64,000 nt of DNA, from assembly GCA_013399115.1 (NCBI GenBank), contig VXAA01000908.1, positions 519,554-583,553 of the forward strand, read 5' to 3'. This DNA comes from Anseranas semipalmata. Lineage: Eukaryota > Chordata > Aves > Anseriformes > Anseranatidae. Positions within the stretch are counted from its first letter, which is position 1. The number at the start of each line of letters is the position of its first letter. The notes under the pieces are model-generated. The model was not told the DNA's origin. It did no database searches and saw only the letters and a list, made by a program, of their open reading frames with translations. This document shows positions 13,101-25,190 of the stretch, piece by piece. The translations under genes and the position numbers were made by a program.

Positions 13101-14130
13101 CATCTGTCTATGTTGTTTTGGGAAAAAAAACAGGATGTTGAAGAGCCAATGAATACGCTTAGTGTGTATTCTGCATTACCTATTCAAATGGCATAGTTCT
13201 ATTATAGCAGGATCAAATGCATGTTTTTTCTCTTTTCTCTTTCTTTTCTCCTAACTCCTAGAACATGATGTAGTGAAAGAAACTGATCTTTTTTTGACAA
13301 ATTGTTTGTAAGTGGTACAGTACAGTATATCCTTGAAATTAACACTCATTTACTTTAGGTGGGTTGTTTATATAATGCTTTGTCAACACTGCGTCACATT
13401 CTTCTGTGCTGTATTGAGACTAGTTAATTTCTCACTGGTTTCTTACCATATTTCAGTGAATGTTTCTCTTAAATGTATTTTTTATTATTTTCTGAGCAAC
13501 AAATATATTCTGGGAGAATTCACTACAGCATATAACTCCAGCAGATCAACAATGCCTTTGCTGAGTTACATTTATTACATTTCTTGAACCCTCCTTTCTC
13601 CCAGCAAAACACTATTTGGGCTACAGATTTCTTTCTCCACCTTTAAAGGCTGCTGCCGTTGCTTACCTCTTAACTATCCATACCAAATTGTTCAGTCTAA
13701 CGGAGGCTGCAAAAGATTAAAGTGTTGCTATTGAATAAATGGTGTGCAGCTGTGGATATTTCATGCACAGAAGAGTCCTAAGGCTTCCTATTTAGACAAA
13801 TGGTATTCTGAAAGCAATCACTGCTACTCTTTGCCAACACCCAGTTCTGGGAGGTAACAAATAACACTTTGATGCTCCCGGGATCAGCCTTTGTGGTGCC
13901 ATATGCCAGCCAATTATCTCAGTGTCATTAGGCACAGAACTAGTGTTTCCCACATGCCCAGATCATACAATTAGTGTACTTATGTGAAATGGGATTGCAA
14001 CATAGCACAGAGTCAGAGGGTAGACTTAGTTTGTCCAGCCAACTTTCAGTTTGCCAGGAAAAAGCAGCTATACTGTTGGTGGCTACCACAACCAGAAGTG
14101 GAAGCTCTTAGCTCTGTGTTGGTCTATGTA
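7166..14130. other. Unique sequence, no gene seen
   Basis: This 7-kb stretch has no recognised exon or mobile element. The longest frame, 173 codons on the minus strand at 11937-12458, has no domain, signal peptide or homologue I recognise and overlaps another open frame on the plus strand. I treat it as chance. The frames at 8331-8905 lie in a more GC-balanced patch with no known product. A small CpG cluster lies at 10020-10048. Poly-A is at 10681-10690 and a T run is near 12558. Confidence 0.5.
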
Positions 14131-14300
14131 TTCTAGATTCATAGTAAAAATTAGGTTGAAAGGGACATCTGCAAGCCATTTATTCCAGCCTCCTGCTGTA
14201 TCTCCTGCTCCCTCAAATTTGATGTCATCTGCAAACTTAGGATGCATTACATCCAATAATTCAAGTCACTGATAGTGATATTCAAGAGTATTCCCAACCA
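14131..14300 (-). mobile_element. CR1 LINE remnant, internally deleted, minus strand
   Basis: 14131-14200 reads as the reverse complement of the CR1 3' end: a decayed 'ATTCATAG..' tail, then TTAGGTTGAAAGGGACATCT and CCAGCCTCCTGCT. Immediately beyond, 14220-14297 is not the neighbouring part of CR1 but the RT domain. On the minus strand 14235-14224 encodes FADD, the RT active-site motif (in CR1 usually FADDTKLGG, here followed by IKFEG). Upstream of it an ISDL sequence and a VLFNIF-like block appear, with frameshifts and a stop. About 900-1000 bases between RT and the 3' tail are therefore missing. Dead element. Confidence 0.75.
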
Positions 14301-15209
14301 CTATACTTTTGGTGTGTCGGGTCTAGCCATGTCTACACAAAACTCAGAGTGGGCTAAGTTCTCCTACCTTTTGAGTGAGTTTATAGCCTGTTTTGGGAGA
14401 AGTGTGCGTTGCAACTGGACTGATACCAGCAGCCACATTTAAAGGTAGTTCAGGTAGATCTGCAGCAGCATGACTACAGCCAGAAAGAGCTGAGGGTTAC
14501 TGCACAGCAACTGGGAAACGCAGTGCTTTCCTGAGACATATTGGTGTTTTTCTGAGCAATCCCTGCTTGCATTCTTTCTCCTCCTGAGTTGCTTTTTCCT
14601 TATGTCCCCTTGGATGCCACCTAGTTTTAAGGAGACCAAGCAATTTGTATTTATAGTGGGAGGGAGAGGATTCTAGGGAAAGTCTAGGGATTTCTGGCTG
14701 CTGTCAGTGTTACAAGACAGGAATCCAGGTAAGGTGAAAACTGTAGCTGAATGACTGAGATGCAGGAGGAGCAAAAGGACAACATTACTGTGGGTTGTGA
14801 AACAATCTCTCCATCAGTGGAACCAAGGTCTCATGTAAGGGAACCCCAGTCTTCATGATGGACAGCTACTGCAGCTCTGTTGTCAGGGTTGCAGCAAGAG
14901 AACACAGGCTCTGTTCCTCCAGTGGATCCACTCTTTGTCAGGCCATGCTGATTTTTGCTTTTCTCTAAGCTGTCTGCCTCTTACTTAAATGTTTGATAAT
15001 TAGAGGCTGTTGTGCATAAACGAGTGGTTGCATTATGATCATTTATTGCGTAAAGCCCCATTTATTCCCACATTCCCAAAGAACATCTTAATTTCTGGTT
15101 ACTCTTCTACATCTGTTGTTCATTATAGTGTTTTCTAGTCAGATGTTTCATCATTCTTGGAAACATGTGCACTGAGCACATCTCTCTTTATTTTTGTGCA
15201 TTGGAAAGG
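14301..15209. other. Unique sequence, no gene seen
   Basis: A 66-codon minus-strand frame at 14439-14639 is of chance length. No repeat or gene was recognised. Confidence 0.5.
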
Positions 15210-15463
15210 TGTTCGGCTAAAGTTGCGCCAGGGGAGGTTTAGGTTGGATATTAGGAAAAATTTCTTTACTGAAAGGGTTGTTAGACATTGGAACAGGCTG
15301 CCCAGGGAAGTGGTTGAGTCCCCATCCCTGGATGTATTTAAAAGATGTTTAGATGTAGAGCTTAGTGACATGGTCTAGTGGAGGGCTTGTTAGTGTTAGG
15401 TCATAGGTTGGACTAGGTGATCTTGGAGGTCTCTTCCAACCTAAAGGATTCTGTGATTCTGTG
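15210..15463 (+). mobile_element. CR1 LINE 3' end, plus strand
   Basis: The copy starts within the last part of ORF2. The frame 15157-15378 contains [20 protein letters not shown] and [11 protein letters not shown], the conserved C-terminus of avian CR1 ORF2, ending LSDMV-stop at 15376-15378. It continues through the short 3' UTR with TTGGACTAGGTGATCTTGGA and CTCTTCCAACC, and finishes with GATTCTGTGATTCTGTG at 15447-15463, the CR1 8-bp tail repeats. It is 5'-truncated to about 250 bp. The frame is still open, so it is not very old. Confidence 0.95.
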
Positions 15464-18400
15464 TGCAAATGAAATCCTATGGAGTTTTGAAGATGTAGTA
15501 CATCAAATTGGGTGTTTCTGTGGACATTTCTAATGCCAAGTAACTACTGACCTTTCTAATAATCTCTTTCAATGATAGTTGTCAGACATAGCAGCCTTTT
15601 ACTGGGACCAGTATAAGTGTCTGCTCTGTAATGTTTGAAATTAACCTTTTCTGAAAGTGGTGATATTTTAGGAGTTGCTTGACAGACACCATTTTTTCAG
15701 AGGCTTGCTCATGCAAGTAATCTCAGTGCTGTCAATAGATGTATCTATCTGATTTAGCTTTGGGCTGTGGAACTACTACTATTCTATAATAACTGCAAGC
15801 AAAAATGAAGCTTTTTTAGGATCTGAAGTTTAAGCGTGTGGTGGCATAATGTCTCTAGATAGATTAGATGCATCCCTATGTCAACAAAAAGTCGTATTCC
15901 CCTTCCCTTTATGTAATTTATTCTGTCCATTTACGTATTTCTAGGGAAAGGTTATTACTTAAATATCCATCTTCCTGCTCTTTTAATCACACCTTACTAG
16001 GAAAATTGCACTTATTATCGTTTGTTCACTTGTTGTATGAATTGGACTCAAGATCATTACAGAATTACTCCCCGGTTTTAACAGAGATGTCAAACCAGTA
16101 TTTCTCTCACCATTACACAGTGAGAAACTTCTGACGGCTGCTCTTGTCAAGCTGTGAGAGTGATTTTAAAATTAACAGGAATGTAAATTATATAAAACAT
16201 TTCTCATTTGTCATGTCCATGAAAAAACAGCATGCATTCATACATGCTGTGGACCTGTTTGAAAATCTCTTGTTCCATCACCTAGGCGATATAATTATTT
16301 CTTTCTGTGCGTAATCTTATGAATAACTTTGTGTAAATAGTATTTAAGTCTGAATGACAGACTTTCTTGCCATTAGTAAATCTTTTGGTCATTATGTGCT
16401 ACACATACAGGGGAGACCACCAAATGTCACAGACTCAAAACTGAAAGCAAGTACAAAGTAGAAGTAAACAAAGTATTAGTAAAAGAATATGACTTTCTAA
16501 TGAGATGATACGAATTATGGCAAAGCTAGCTCTTCACATTAATTCCACATCCCCGCCCTTCCTTATTGCTTTGAATTCAGCTCTCTCATCTGCTGCTTGA
16601 CACATTTGCAATCCTTTCTTTCTGGTTAAAGTTGTGTGAATAATTAGGTTATTTTTGTTTTGCTTTTTTAATTCTATTGCTGAAGAGAAATATTTTGGGG
16701 GAAAATGATTTGTGGTGCCAAATGGAATGTTTTACTTAACTCAAAAACAAACACTTTGCTTCTGGATCTGTTTTGCTCCTCCAAAAATATAGTGGATTTT
16801 CTTTTAATGGACATGAAAAGGTTTTGCTTTAGAAATAAAATGTTTTTGACTTGTCAGAAATTTTCACTTACATCTTTGCATGTTTCATATTGACTGGAAT
16901 TTCACATCAGCTTTCCTACTCTGGAGCAACCATTTTAAAGTGAATTAATTCTCTTTTTCAAAGGGTTTGCTGCACTTGTCTTCTAATAATTATTCCACAC
17001 ACTTTTTATAAAGCTACTGACAGCTTACAGGAGCCTTCTCATTATCCATTTTACCTACTTTGTCTCTTTCTTCAGAATGTCTCCATGTAGCCCCTCAGGA
17101 ACTACTCTGACTGCTCTTGGGCTTTCCTTCTATTTTTTATAGCTGTGAAGGTGAAAAGCCTAATAGATGTGGAAAGTGTCCTCTTTCTCACCTGCAGGCT
17201 GAGTAGAGATGTGCAGCTATGATGCAAGGCTCCCACACTGCACCATCCCTGATCGCTGGCTGACCTGCGGTGAGCAGTCCTCCCTAGTGGGGACAGGGCA
17301 TTCAGCTCCATCCTGGACCAGGATCCTGTGCTTCACTGTGTATAATCTCTCGTTTGCTGATTTTTGCAAGAGAGAGCTCCTGTCCCCTGGAGCCTGGGCT
17401 GAGATCCTTGGACCTCATTCTTCATTGAAGCACTGAGTCCACCTAGCAGACTATGACCCATTTCTGCAAGCTGTTAAGAGAGAATTCCCACTGGAGTCAT
17501 TACCTGTGCTGTATCTGGGTACGCGATCATGCCCGAATATTTTTCTGTATTAAGACATATAATTCTCCAGAGCTTTCCTCCTTTTAATATCCCCCTTCCA
17601 TTCATTCAACTTTCTTCTTTTTATGTTCCAAGGCAGTCTTTCTAACTAGACCAATTTTAATATAGTGGTGTATTTAACTGAAAAAACAAATTTATAGATC
17701 TGTCTAATGTTATGTCAACCTGTCATTTCAGCTCTTAGTCAGATATCGATTTAGTGACCTCTTTCTTTCTTATTAACCAAGCCATAATCTAGCTTCTTCC
17801 ATCACTTTAGTCATAAATCTTATTGTTTGGAGCTAAATAGAAAAATTTCTTCCTTTCTCATCTTGTGTTAGCTCTCTAATAGTTTCTCAGCGTTTATTAC
17901 TTATGTATTCATTTTATTCTAATTTAATTATTTTGCTTTCTAATTTTCCATGATGTGCTCCCTCTTTTTAATTTGTCTGAGTAAATTATACAGGGCTGTA
18001 TGAGGACAGTTCATAATAAGAGCTTATGAAAGGGACTCTCTGAAATGACATCATAGTTTTCCCTTTTCTGTTCCCTATTGGTGTCTTCTCTATCAAAATC
18101 ATTTCATTTATAAGTTGAAAGATTTTCTGTAAATCTAATTGTGTTGTTTTGGTCTTCTACTGTTTGTCTTGCTATCCCCGGGAAAAAAAACAAAACAAAC
18201 AAACAAAAAAACTGGTGCAAAGACTCAGCTGCTGAGATTTCAGGCATACAAGATAGTTTCTTTTGAACACCTCCAGTTTTCCTGTACCCTCGGGGAGCAG
18301 TTAGAACTTGTAATTTTGTAAATGAACAAGATGAAAATGGATGGATTCATGAAAGGTCAGCAAATAATAACACACTTTGAAAAGCAAGCAACTCCGTCCA

Positions 18401-20770
18401 CATTCAGTACATCCATCTATATTCAACTGAACTTAGGCCTAGATTAGTGAGATGAAAAGCAAAAAATGAGTTGTAATGTAAACATGGGCTTTAAGACCTT
18501 GCTGAATTAGCACTTTTAGTACCATTAGGTGTATCTGGATTTGAACCAGCAGCCTGGGAATGGAGAGGAGGGTCACAGCAAGATATAGGTGACACCAGAC
18601 CTAGGGACTGTTGGGAGCCTTAAATGTGGGAGTTGGGAACATTTCAGTCCCTATTTCCATGGCTGAGCTTTTTCCATGTTAAGCCCTGACCTAGGGCAGA
18701 TGCCTCTGCTTGTGGCAGAGGTAGGACTGCTCCTAGGCTGTCCTGAAGTGGGGGATGCAGCTGTGCATAGTGCAAGGGCCTGAAAGCCAGGTGGGACAGT
18801 CATCAGAAAAATTGCCAGCTGCAGGTCATGACTTCTCAACGCAACTGTCTGACTTTTGGGGGCTTTCAGTGAATCCATAAGGCTTTGATGGACGTTGTCT
18901 CATGTGACAGAACATCTTGCTCTGGTTCTGATGAAAGGTACCACCACAGACCATGATAGGGTGGTCACTGGTTACTCTACCATTCCCTGCCTAACAGAAG
19001 TGCAACCTACTTCTCAGAAATACATGGTGTTACCAAAACCAGAAAGGTGGTAGGTATTGCTTCAAATACATTTTATCTACCACTTCAAACTGCACATGCC
19101 CGGTGCTAGAAAATTCTTGAATATTTACACCTGCTGATGGATCTGTGGAGCAAGCAAGCACAGAAATGAGGTACTACTTTCTATATAGTCCCTCTCCAAG
19201 TCTTTCCAATATTTTTTTGGTTAACCTCGGGATGTTTAATTTGGTAAAGATCTGATGGAAATATAAAAGTAAAAAAAACTGTATTTGTGGCACAGCATAC
19301 TGATTTCCTGTCACAAAATACCTGTTAATTTTGCATCTCTCTGTAAGGAGATACCTGAGCTCTACTATTCCCTTTGTGACTGTCACTTGTAATGTTACAT
19401 TATTGTAGTGTCTAATGAAGTATTTATGGAATCTCTTCATTGGGAAAGATCAGAAGCAGAATCATGACACTTCTGTTGAAGTCTGTTTCCTCAAATATCA
19501 ATCTATAAAGGAACAGACTTCCTTTAGATAGGTAAGCAATGGAGAAGAGCTGAGAGAGACATTAACTGTGCACATGCTGGAATGGGAATCAGTGCAGAGC
19601 ACTTGCTAAAGATTTGCTATGCTCTGTGGGTGCTCCCATGGCTTTCAGAGTCACCTGTAACTCCACAAAGCTTCACTTGGCTCCTCACAGTGAGGCACAG
19701 GGTCTGTACCTCACAAATAAACAGAGTGATCTGTTCATTTAGGGGTGTGTCATGTTGCTAAACTGTCTGCAAGGAATGATAGTTCTGTCTTGCTGTTCAT
19801 GTTAATTTGTCTCACTGTGAGCTGTCTGGTTTCTAGGAGTTATGTTATTGGTATAGTAAAAGCCAGGAGCTTATTGGAACTGGAAGTGGGAACTGCTGGT
19901 TTGAAGTTAAACGTTTGGCGCAGGACTTCTGAAAGCTCTGCAGGAGCTTGGGATGGAGGTGGGTCCAGACTGGGAACCACATAGCCATCCTGTTGGATGG
20001 TAGAACCGTGCTTTGTTAGCATCAAAAAAATGTGCTTCATCGTTCTCATTTGGTATCCTCCTGCCTTTTATCTTTTTAGCACATATAAGGCTGAGGTAGG
20101 CTTAAGGCCATTTTATTTCAGCTTATCCATTCTGTAAAAATGAACTGACAAAACCACTACTTTTGAACTGTATTTTCCTGCATAATTCTAAAAATGTACA
20201 AAATATTTTTATTTCTTCTGATTAACTTATTATTCTTGTTAGCTTTGAAAATATATATAGAAAAAAAAAGATGGACACCTACACACATTTTTTATGATAT
20301 GCCTGGCATTTATAACTTAATGTTAATCCTTTATATCCATTAACTATTCTTAAAACATTCAGAATTATGTACAACGTAATCTTAGTATCTAGATCAATAG
20401 TGTTGTCCATTTTACAGACTAACAGTACTGGCTTATTAAAATCAAGTTAGGTGTTGGTCTTATTCTATCTTACCTCTTCTTTTAAGTTCATTGAAGGAAA
20501 GAATGTCAGGCTAGCGGTGAAAAGGAGAGAGAATAAGACAAGATAGCAGACAAAAAAAGAACATGAGGAATGAAGAGAAAAGGAGTTGATAAGGTCTGTG
20601 TGAAGAAGTCAGGGTTAGGTGAAATATTTTGTGGATGTTCATGGGCAATTATGTGGCCCATTTATCCAAGAACTGTGGGCATTTATATTGCAATATGTAG
20701 ATCCTCCAGGGCTGACAAAGCTGGCAAGGCCTGTACTCCACTGACTCCAGATTTTTTGATTTTATTTTTT
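15464..20770. other. Unique AT-rich sequence, no gene seen
   Basis: No exon, RNA gene or dated repeat was recognised. The region contains short frames of chance length, an (A/AAAC)n stretch at 18183-18211, and long pyrimidine-leaning stretches around 17540-18110. GC-balanced patches near 17200-17450 and 18540-18880 carry open frames of at most 75 codons without recognised motifs. Confidence 0.5.
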
Positions 20771-20788
20771 TGGGGGGGGGAGGGAGGG
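20771..20788 (+). repeat. G-rich tract, potential G-quadruplex
   Basis: After a T run, the sequence has nine or more consecutive G, then A, GGG, A, GGG. Enough G triplets are close together to form an intramolecular G-quadruplex. Function is unknown. Confidence 0.6.
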
Positions 20789-21020
20789 CCTCACTTCCAT
20801 AACACCAGTGTTCAGCTACTGCTCTCCTGAGCTCAATATTGCCTCCCCCCAGGCCCCTGTATTTAGTACCCATCGACCTTAAAAATAGATGGCTATTTTT
20901 TAGTACAATTGTATTTGATAAGAAAAAGTGCATTCCACCTGCAAATTCTGTCCAGAACAACTGAATGTGGGGGTGTACACAGAGAATAAATTATATTGAT
21001 TGCTTCTGTCATTGAAGAAC

Positions 21021-21059
21021 TTTATTAGCAGTGTTTATTAGCAGTGTTTATTAGCAGTG
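21021..21059. repeat. Three-copy 13-bp tandem repeat
   Basis: TTTATTAGCAGTG is repeated three times without mismatch at 21021-21033, 21034-21046 and 21047-21059. Confidence 0.97.
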
Positions 21060-23974
21060 TTGCTGGAGACTGGACTTACCTCTGATTTTGTTTTTGTGTT
21101 TACACTACTCACTAAAATAATAGAATAATAATAATAAAAAGTCTAAAACCATTATCTTGGCCTGCATGCATGCAGACAGATAGTTTAGTCTTGTCCAATA
21201 ACCCATGTATGGTCTCATCTATCTGTGCAGCTTAAGGTGTTATCAGTCCTTGTGCTTGGAGGACCCAACAGGAAGAGGGAAACCCAGAACCCTCTCCATC
21301 ACAGCAAACCAGTAGGCTATGTCCATGGCTATTTTGTGGGCTGATATGTGTTCATCTGTTTGCTTATCATCAAGACATTTTTAACTCTGAAATGGAAGCT
21401 GCATAGCTTAGCATAGTCCTGAGCCTGGGTTACTACATGTTGCATGTAGATTATTTCGTTATCTCAGGCTTGGCTGCATGTTCCACATGCCTGTAGGGCT
21501 TCCAGTCTGCTCAGAGAGGCTGATTGTGGAGCTATAGTGATGCTTTGTGCATCATTTACCCAAATCCTGTGCTCAAGTTAGGCATAAGTCTGTTGGTGGA
21601 AGGGCCCATTACAATCCATGGGATGATGGCCTCTCGTTCTTGGCGTACCCCAGAGTCTGCATATTACAACTGCTGTTGCCGATGAGGAATGTGTCAGCCC
21701 TTTTTGGATTGTGAGAGTCCCTCAGTGTACACACCTCTGTTGAAAAGGAGCATTCATTTTCCTTAGGAACATTATTCCATTCTTTTAAAAAATCAAAGAC
21801 ATAGCATAAAAACATTATTTGCTGAGAAAAATCGTGGCAGTCAGTTTTGCTGTTAACTCTACAGGACTATTTTGTGAAAGTATCAATTCATATAATTAAT
21901 GGGGTGAATATTTAAATGTATTTGTTTTCTCTCTATACTTCTATTGCAATGGCAGTAAAGCCATCAATAAATGTTTGCAGTAACAGAAAATATTTTTCAG
22001 CCCTTTATTCCATCCATTATTTAGCAGCCATCATTAAAAAAATCCTGTAGTCATTAATAATCTTGAAAGGGCTTGTTATGCTGAAACGTATGGCATTAGA
22101 ATACACATTACGGTTACCTTGAAGTCCCAGGCACCAATATCAATCTCTTGGTATCCTGTCATTACTCAGCAATGGCATAATTTTGTATGTTGACTTGTCA
22201 CTCCTGCCAGAGAGTGGGTGCTTGTGGAAAAATATTTTAATTGCATTTCCAGCATGTGGCAGAGTTGAAATGATGACTGATCAGATGAAGAAAGTAGGAA
22301 ACTTTGTCTAGGATGCAACTAAATACAGCTTTTGTTTGTGTTGTATATAATGAAGGCTCAGTCTTGGGGAGGATCCAAGTATTCAAAGGGTTTCTGTATG
22401 ACAGTGTTTCTACCTCAGGCCCAGGAAGATTTGAAGAAAAGCAAATAATAAAATGCAGTTTGGAAACATTTTACTGGAGTCTAAAAATTCAACACTGTCT
22501 TCACAGGATTTAAACTGCATCCCAATGCATATGCCCTGCTTTTCCTGTCACCTCACTGTTGGCACTATACATGATGAGCCCCATTATTGCTACAAACACA
22601 CAAATGTGTTCATAGGTTTGCTCACCTGCAACGCAAAGTGTTTGCTTGCTGGGAATCCCAAGTTCAACGCTGTGTGATGGAGCGGAAACATTGCAGTTCT
22701 CTTCTAATCCCTTCTGCACTGGATCTGTGTGTTCACAAGTACCAGCTCTAACATCTCTGTCCTTTTCCTTCTAAATTTTTGCCCCTTTTGGCAAAAGTTA
22801 TAGCCACAAAATAGTTTTTCAGTTATACTTGCTCCTAGTCTGACTTATCATAGTTTTGATTCTAATGGTTTAGTCTGATTCTACTAATTCGAAGCAGGAT
22901 GAACTCCATTGATACATAATACAAAATTATTGTTATATCAGTTTAAGGATGTGTGTATAATATTCTATCTTTATACAGGCTGTGGAGATACCCTGCAGCT
23001 TACATACAAAGATGAGAAGTGTCTGTAGTTTTGCTTTATTGACTTCTGCTCCCAAAACCCTTGAAGTACCCATGAACCTTTTTTTTTATTATTTTATTAG
23101 CTTGACAGTCAATGTAGTGACAGAAGAACAACCAGTGAATGCTTACTAGAATGGAATTTCAATGCTTTCACCTAAAAAGCAGAGTGCCATAACATGGAGC
23201 AGAGTAAGACTTTGCAAAGGAATGTAAGACAAATACTTAACTGTTCTTATCAATATAAATAAAAGAGGAGTGGGACTGCTGTACAATGAAGGGGACGTTG
23301 CAGAAAATCAGGGTGTTGCCCCTACAATATGTTGATATTTTACCTTACATTTCATAAAGGTTATATATGAAAAATACACTCTCTTTTCCACTGTAGCAGG
23401 CCACTGCTCTGGTGGGCCAAATGATTGTGCGTGCATGTGAAGCATTGGTCATTTCAGTGTGCATGTAAACAGCAATGGCTGGAACAGACAACAGTTATTG
23501 ACCTAGCCCATGCACTGTAAGTGTTTTCTTTCCCCGGGCATTAGAAGAGCCAGAGAGATGCACAGCTGGAAGAGACTTTGTCATCTGGCCCACAGTTTTT
23601 CTTTTTCCATGCTTGTGAAGCCCTCTGGGGAAGGATGTCGAGGAGCGGTCTGCGGGCTTCAGAAACTGTGTAGGTTGAACACAGGCTGTTGGTCATAGTT
23701 TGGAGGGCAAAGAGAAATTGCAGAATTGGGAAAGAAGGTATGAAATTGGGAATTATCACCACCAGGGAAACAGCAAAATGAGTTCAGTCTGCTCAGTTTG
23801 AATTTAATCCATTTGGCTTGCAGAGATTGGATATTTTCTATACGAGAATACTTAGAGAATTGAAATTCTGATTCTGTTTTCAGAAAACTGAAATTCCAAA
23901 TTCAGTGACAGATTTATGATTGGGCCACTGTGTTAGCACAGAACTCTGTCATTGGGTTGTTTATAATATAGAGT
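21060..23974. other. Unique sequence, no gene seen; possible conserved non-coding block
   Basis: No coding block was recognised. The part at 21890-22135 is rich in ATTA/TAAT words (ATAATTAATGGGG, TCATTAATAATC), lacks simple repeats and has the texture of vertebrate conserved non-coding elements. This is a judgement of appearance only. Around 23555-23595 there is a faint resemblance to a minus-strand CR1 3' end (GCTGGAAGAGACTTTGTCATC), too weak to call. Confidence 0.45.
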
Positions 23975-25190
23975 ATCATTGTATTTGAAAAAGGGGTAAA
24001 CACAACCTATAGAAATACTTATTAGATTGTTTGTGAGTGTTTACAGGTTTTAGAATGAATGTTTAAAAAAAAGAATAGATGAAGACACAGAGGTAAATGA
24101 CAGAAAGGGATGGAATTCAGTATGAGTTTGCCAGTGGTAGCTTTGATCAGATGGTGTGACAATCTTCTTGGCTACATAACTAATATTTTAGAAAAATAAA
24201 GAATGGAAGATTTAATCCAGTTAGATTTTGTGAAATCATGGTGTTACAAGAGAAATTGTATGGGGATCAAAATCAGAAAAGGAAGGTGGCATAAGGAACT
24301 AGCTGATGGAAAGGCAACAACAGCTTGTGAGGAAGGGAGAGCTATAGGGGGTTACTACAGGAGTTCACTCATGGTTTGGGGGCTGGTATTATTAGTGAAT
24401 CTGGCAGGTAGAATTAAGAAGCATGAAAAAGTGATTGCAACACTCCAAAAGTGCAGAAGAGTATAGGACAGTATAGGAAAACAACAGAATGACTGAGGGG
24501 TGGAGTAATTACAGTGAGATGAAATTTAGCAATATAAATGCAAAGATGAATATCTGTATGTTTAATAACAACAACAACAAATCATAATTTTGGACTGTGA
24601 CAATGACAGAAGAGGGGAAAGTCTTAGGCCTACTGTTCATTCACATGATAGCTAGAATCACTAGTGAAAAAGGGTAGTTGCAATCCTAGGGAGTGTTGGG
24701 CAAGATATTTTAGAGGTGAGATATCAAAAAAGCCATTGCTCGAGTCACCATGTGGAGCACTACACCATTCATATTCAAGTAATTTTGAACAAGGGCAGAG
24801 AAGAACAGGTAGGTTGACTAGGGACTAAAGATCCGGGCTCATTGCCCTAAAATGAAAATGAAAGCTGAGAGCAAGTGTGATTGCTATCAGTAAATACAAT
24901 CTGAGATGTAAATGCAAGAGAAGAGCCATCTGAGCTGATGAACAATGTTGCTGAAAGAAAGGGTTTTACCTGGCCAGAAAGAAAGTCTTGGCAGGAGAAG
25001 GAAAGGTGTTAACCATCACAGCACGGAGATTCAGGAAATAATTTCTCAGAAAGTAATGGAGAGCCAGACACAGAACTAGTTTTCAAGTGGACTTGATGTG
25101 TTTGAGGTAGATTATATGGTATCTGATTTGATATTTGAGAAATGATACGATTCCTTGTGCCAGTAGCCAACTGTTTTCAGTTCAGTGATT
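23975..25190 (+). mobile_element. Ancient CR1 LINE (ORF2 RT region), plus strand
   Basis: The copy is strongly decayed but follows CR1 ORF2 in order. It has ACACAGAGGTAAATGACAGAAA then TTCAGTATGAGTTTGCC (24082-24135), the 'cagatt..acaatcttctt' block to 24170, and the AATGGAAGATTTAATCCAGT block before the RT motif A region (24202-24221). GGGGTTACTACAGGAGTTCA at 24350-24370 corresponds to the TSGVPQG region. TGGAGTAATTACAGTGAGAT and GAAATTTAGCAATATAAATG at 24502-24541 correspond to the W..xxMKFNxxKCK region. GTGATTGCTATCAGTAAATA follows near 24880, then CAATGTTG at about 24943. The part that should carry FADD appears deleted. Many frameshifts and stops are present. The sequence resembles the CR1 type common to turtles, crocodilians and birds rather than the young avian type. 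Confidence 0.7.

Noticed and set aside
23555..23600. Minus-strand CR1 3' end
   Set aside because: Only a short loose match (GCTGGAAGAGAC..GTCATCTGG) without tail or flanking CR1 sequence.
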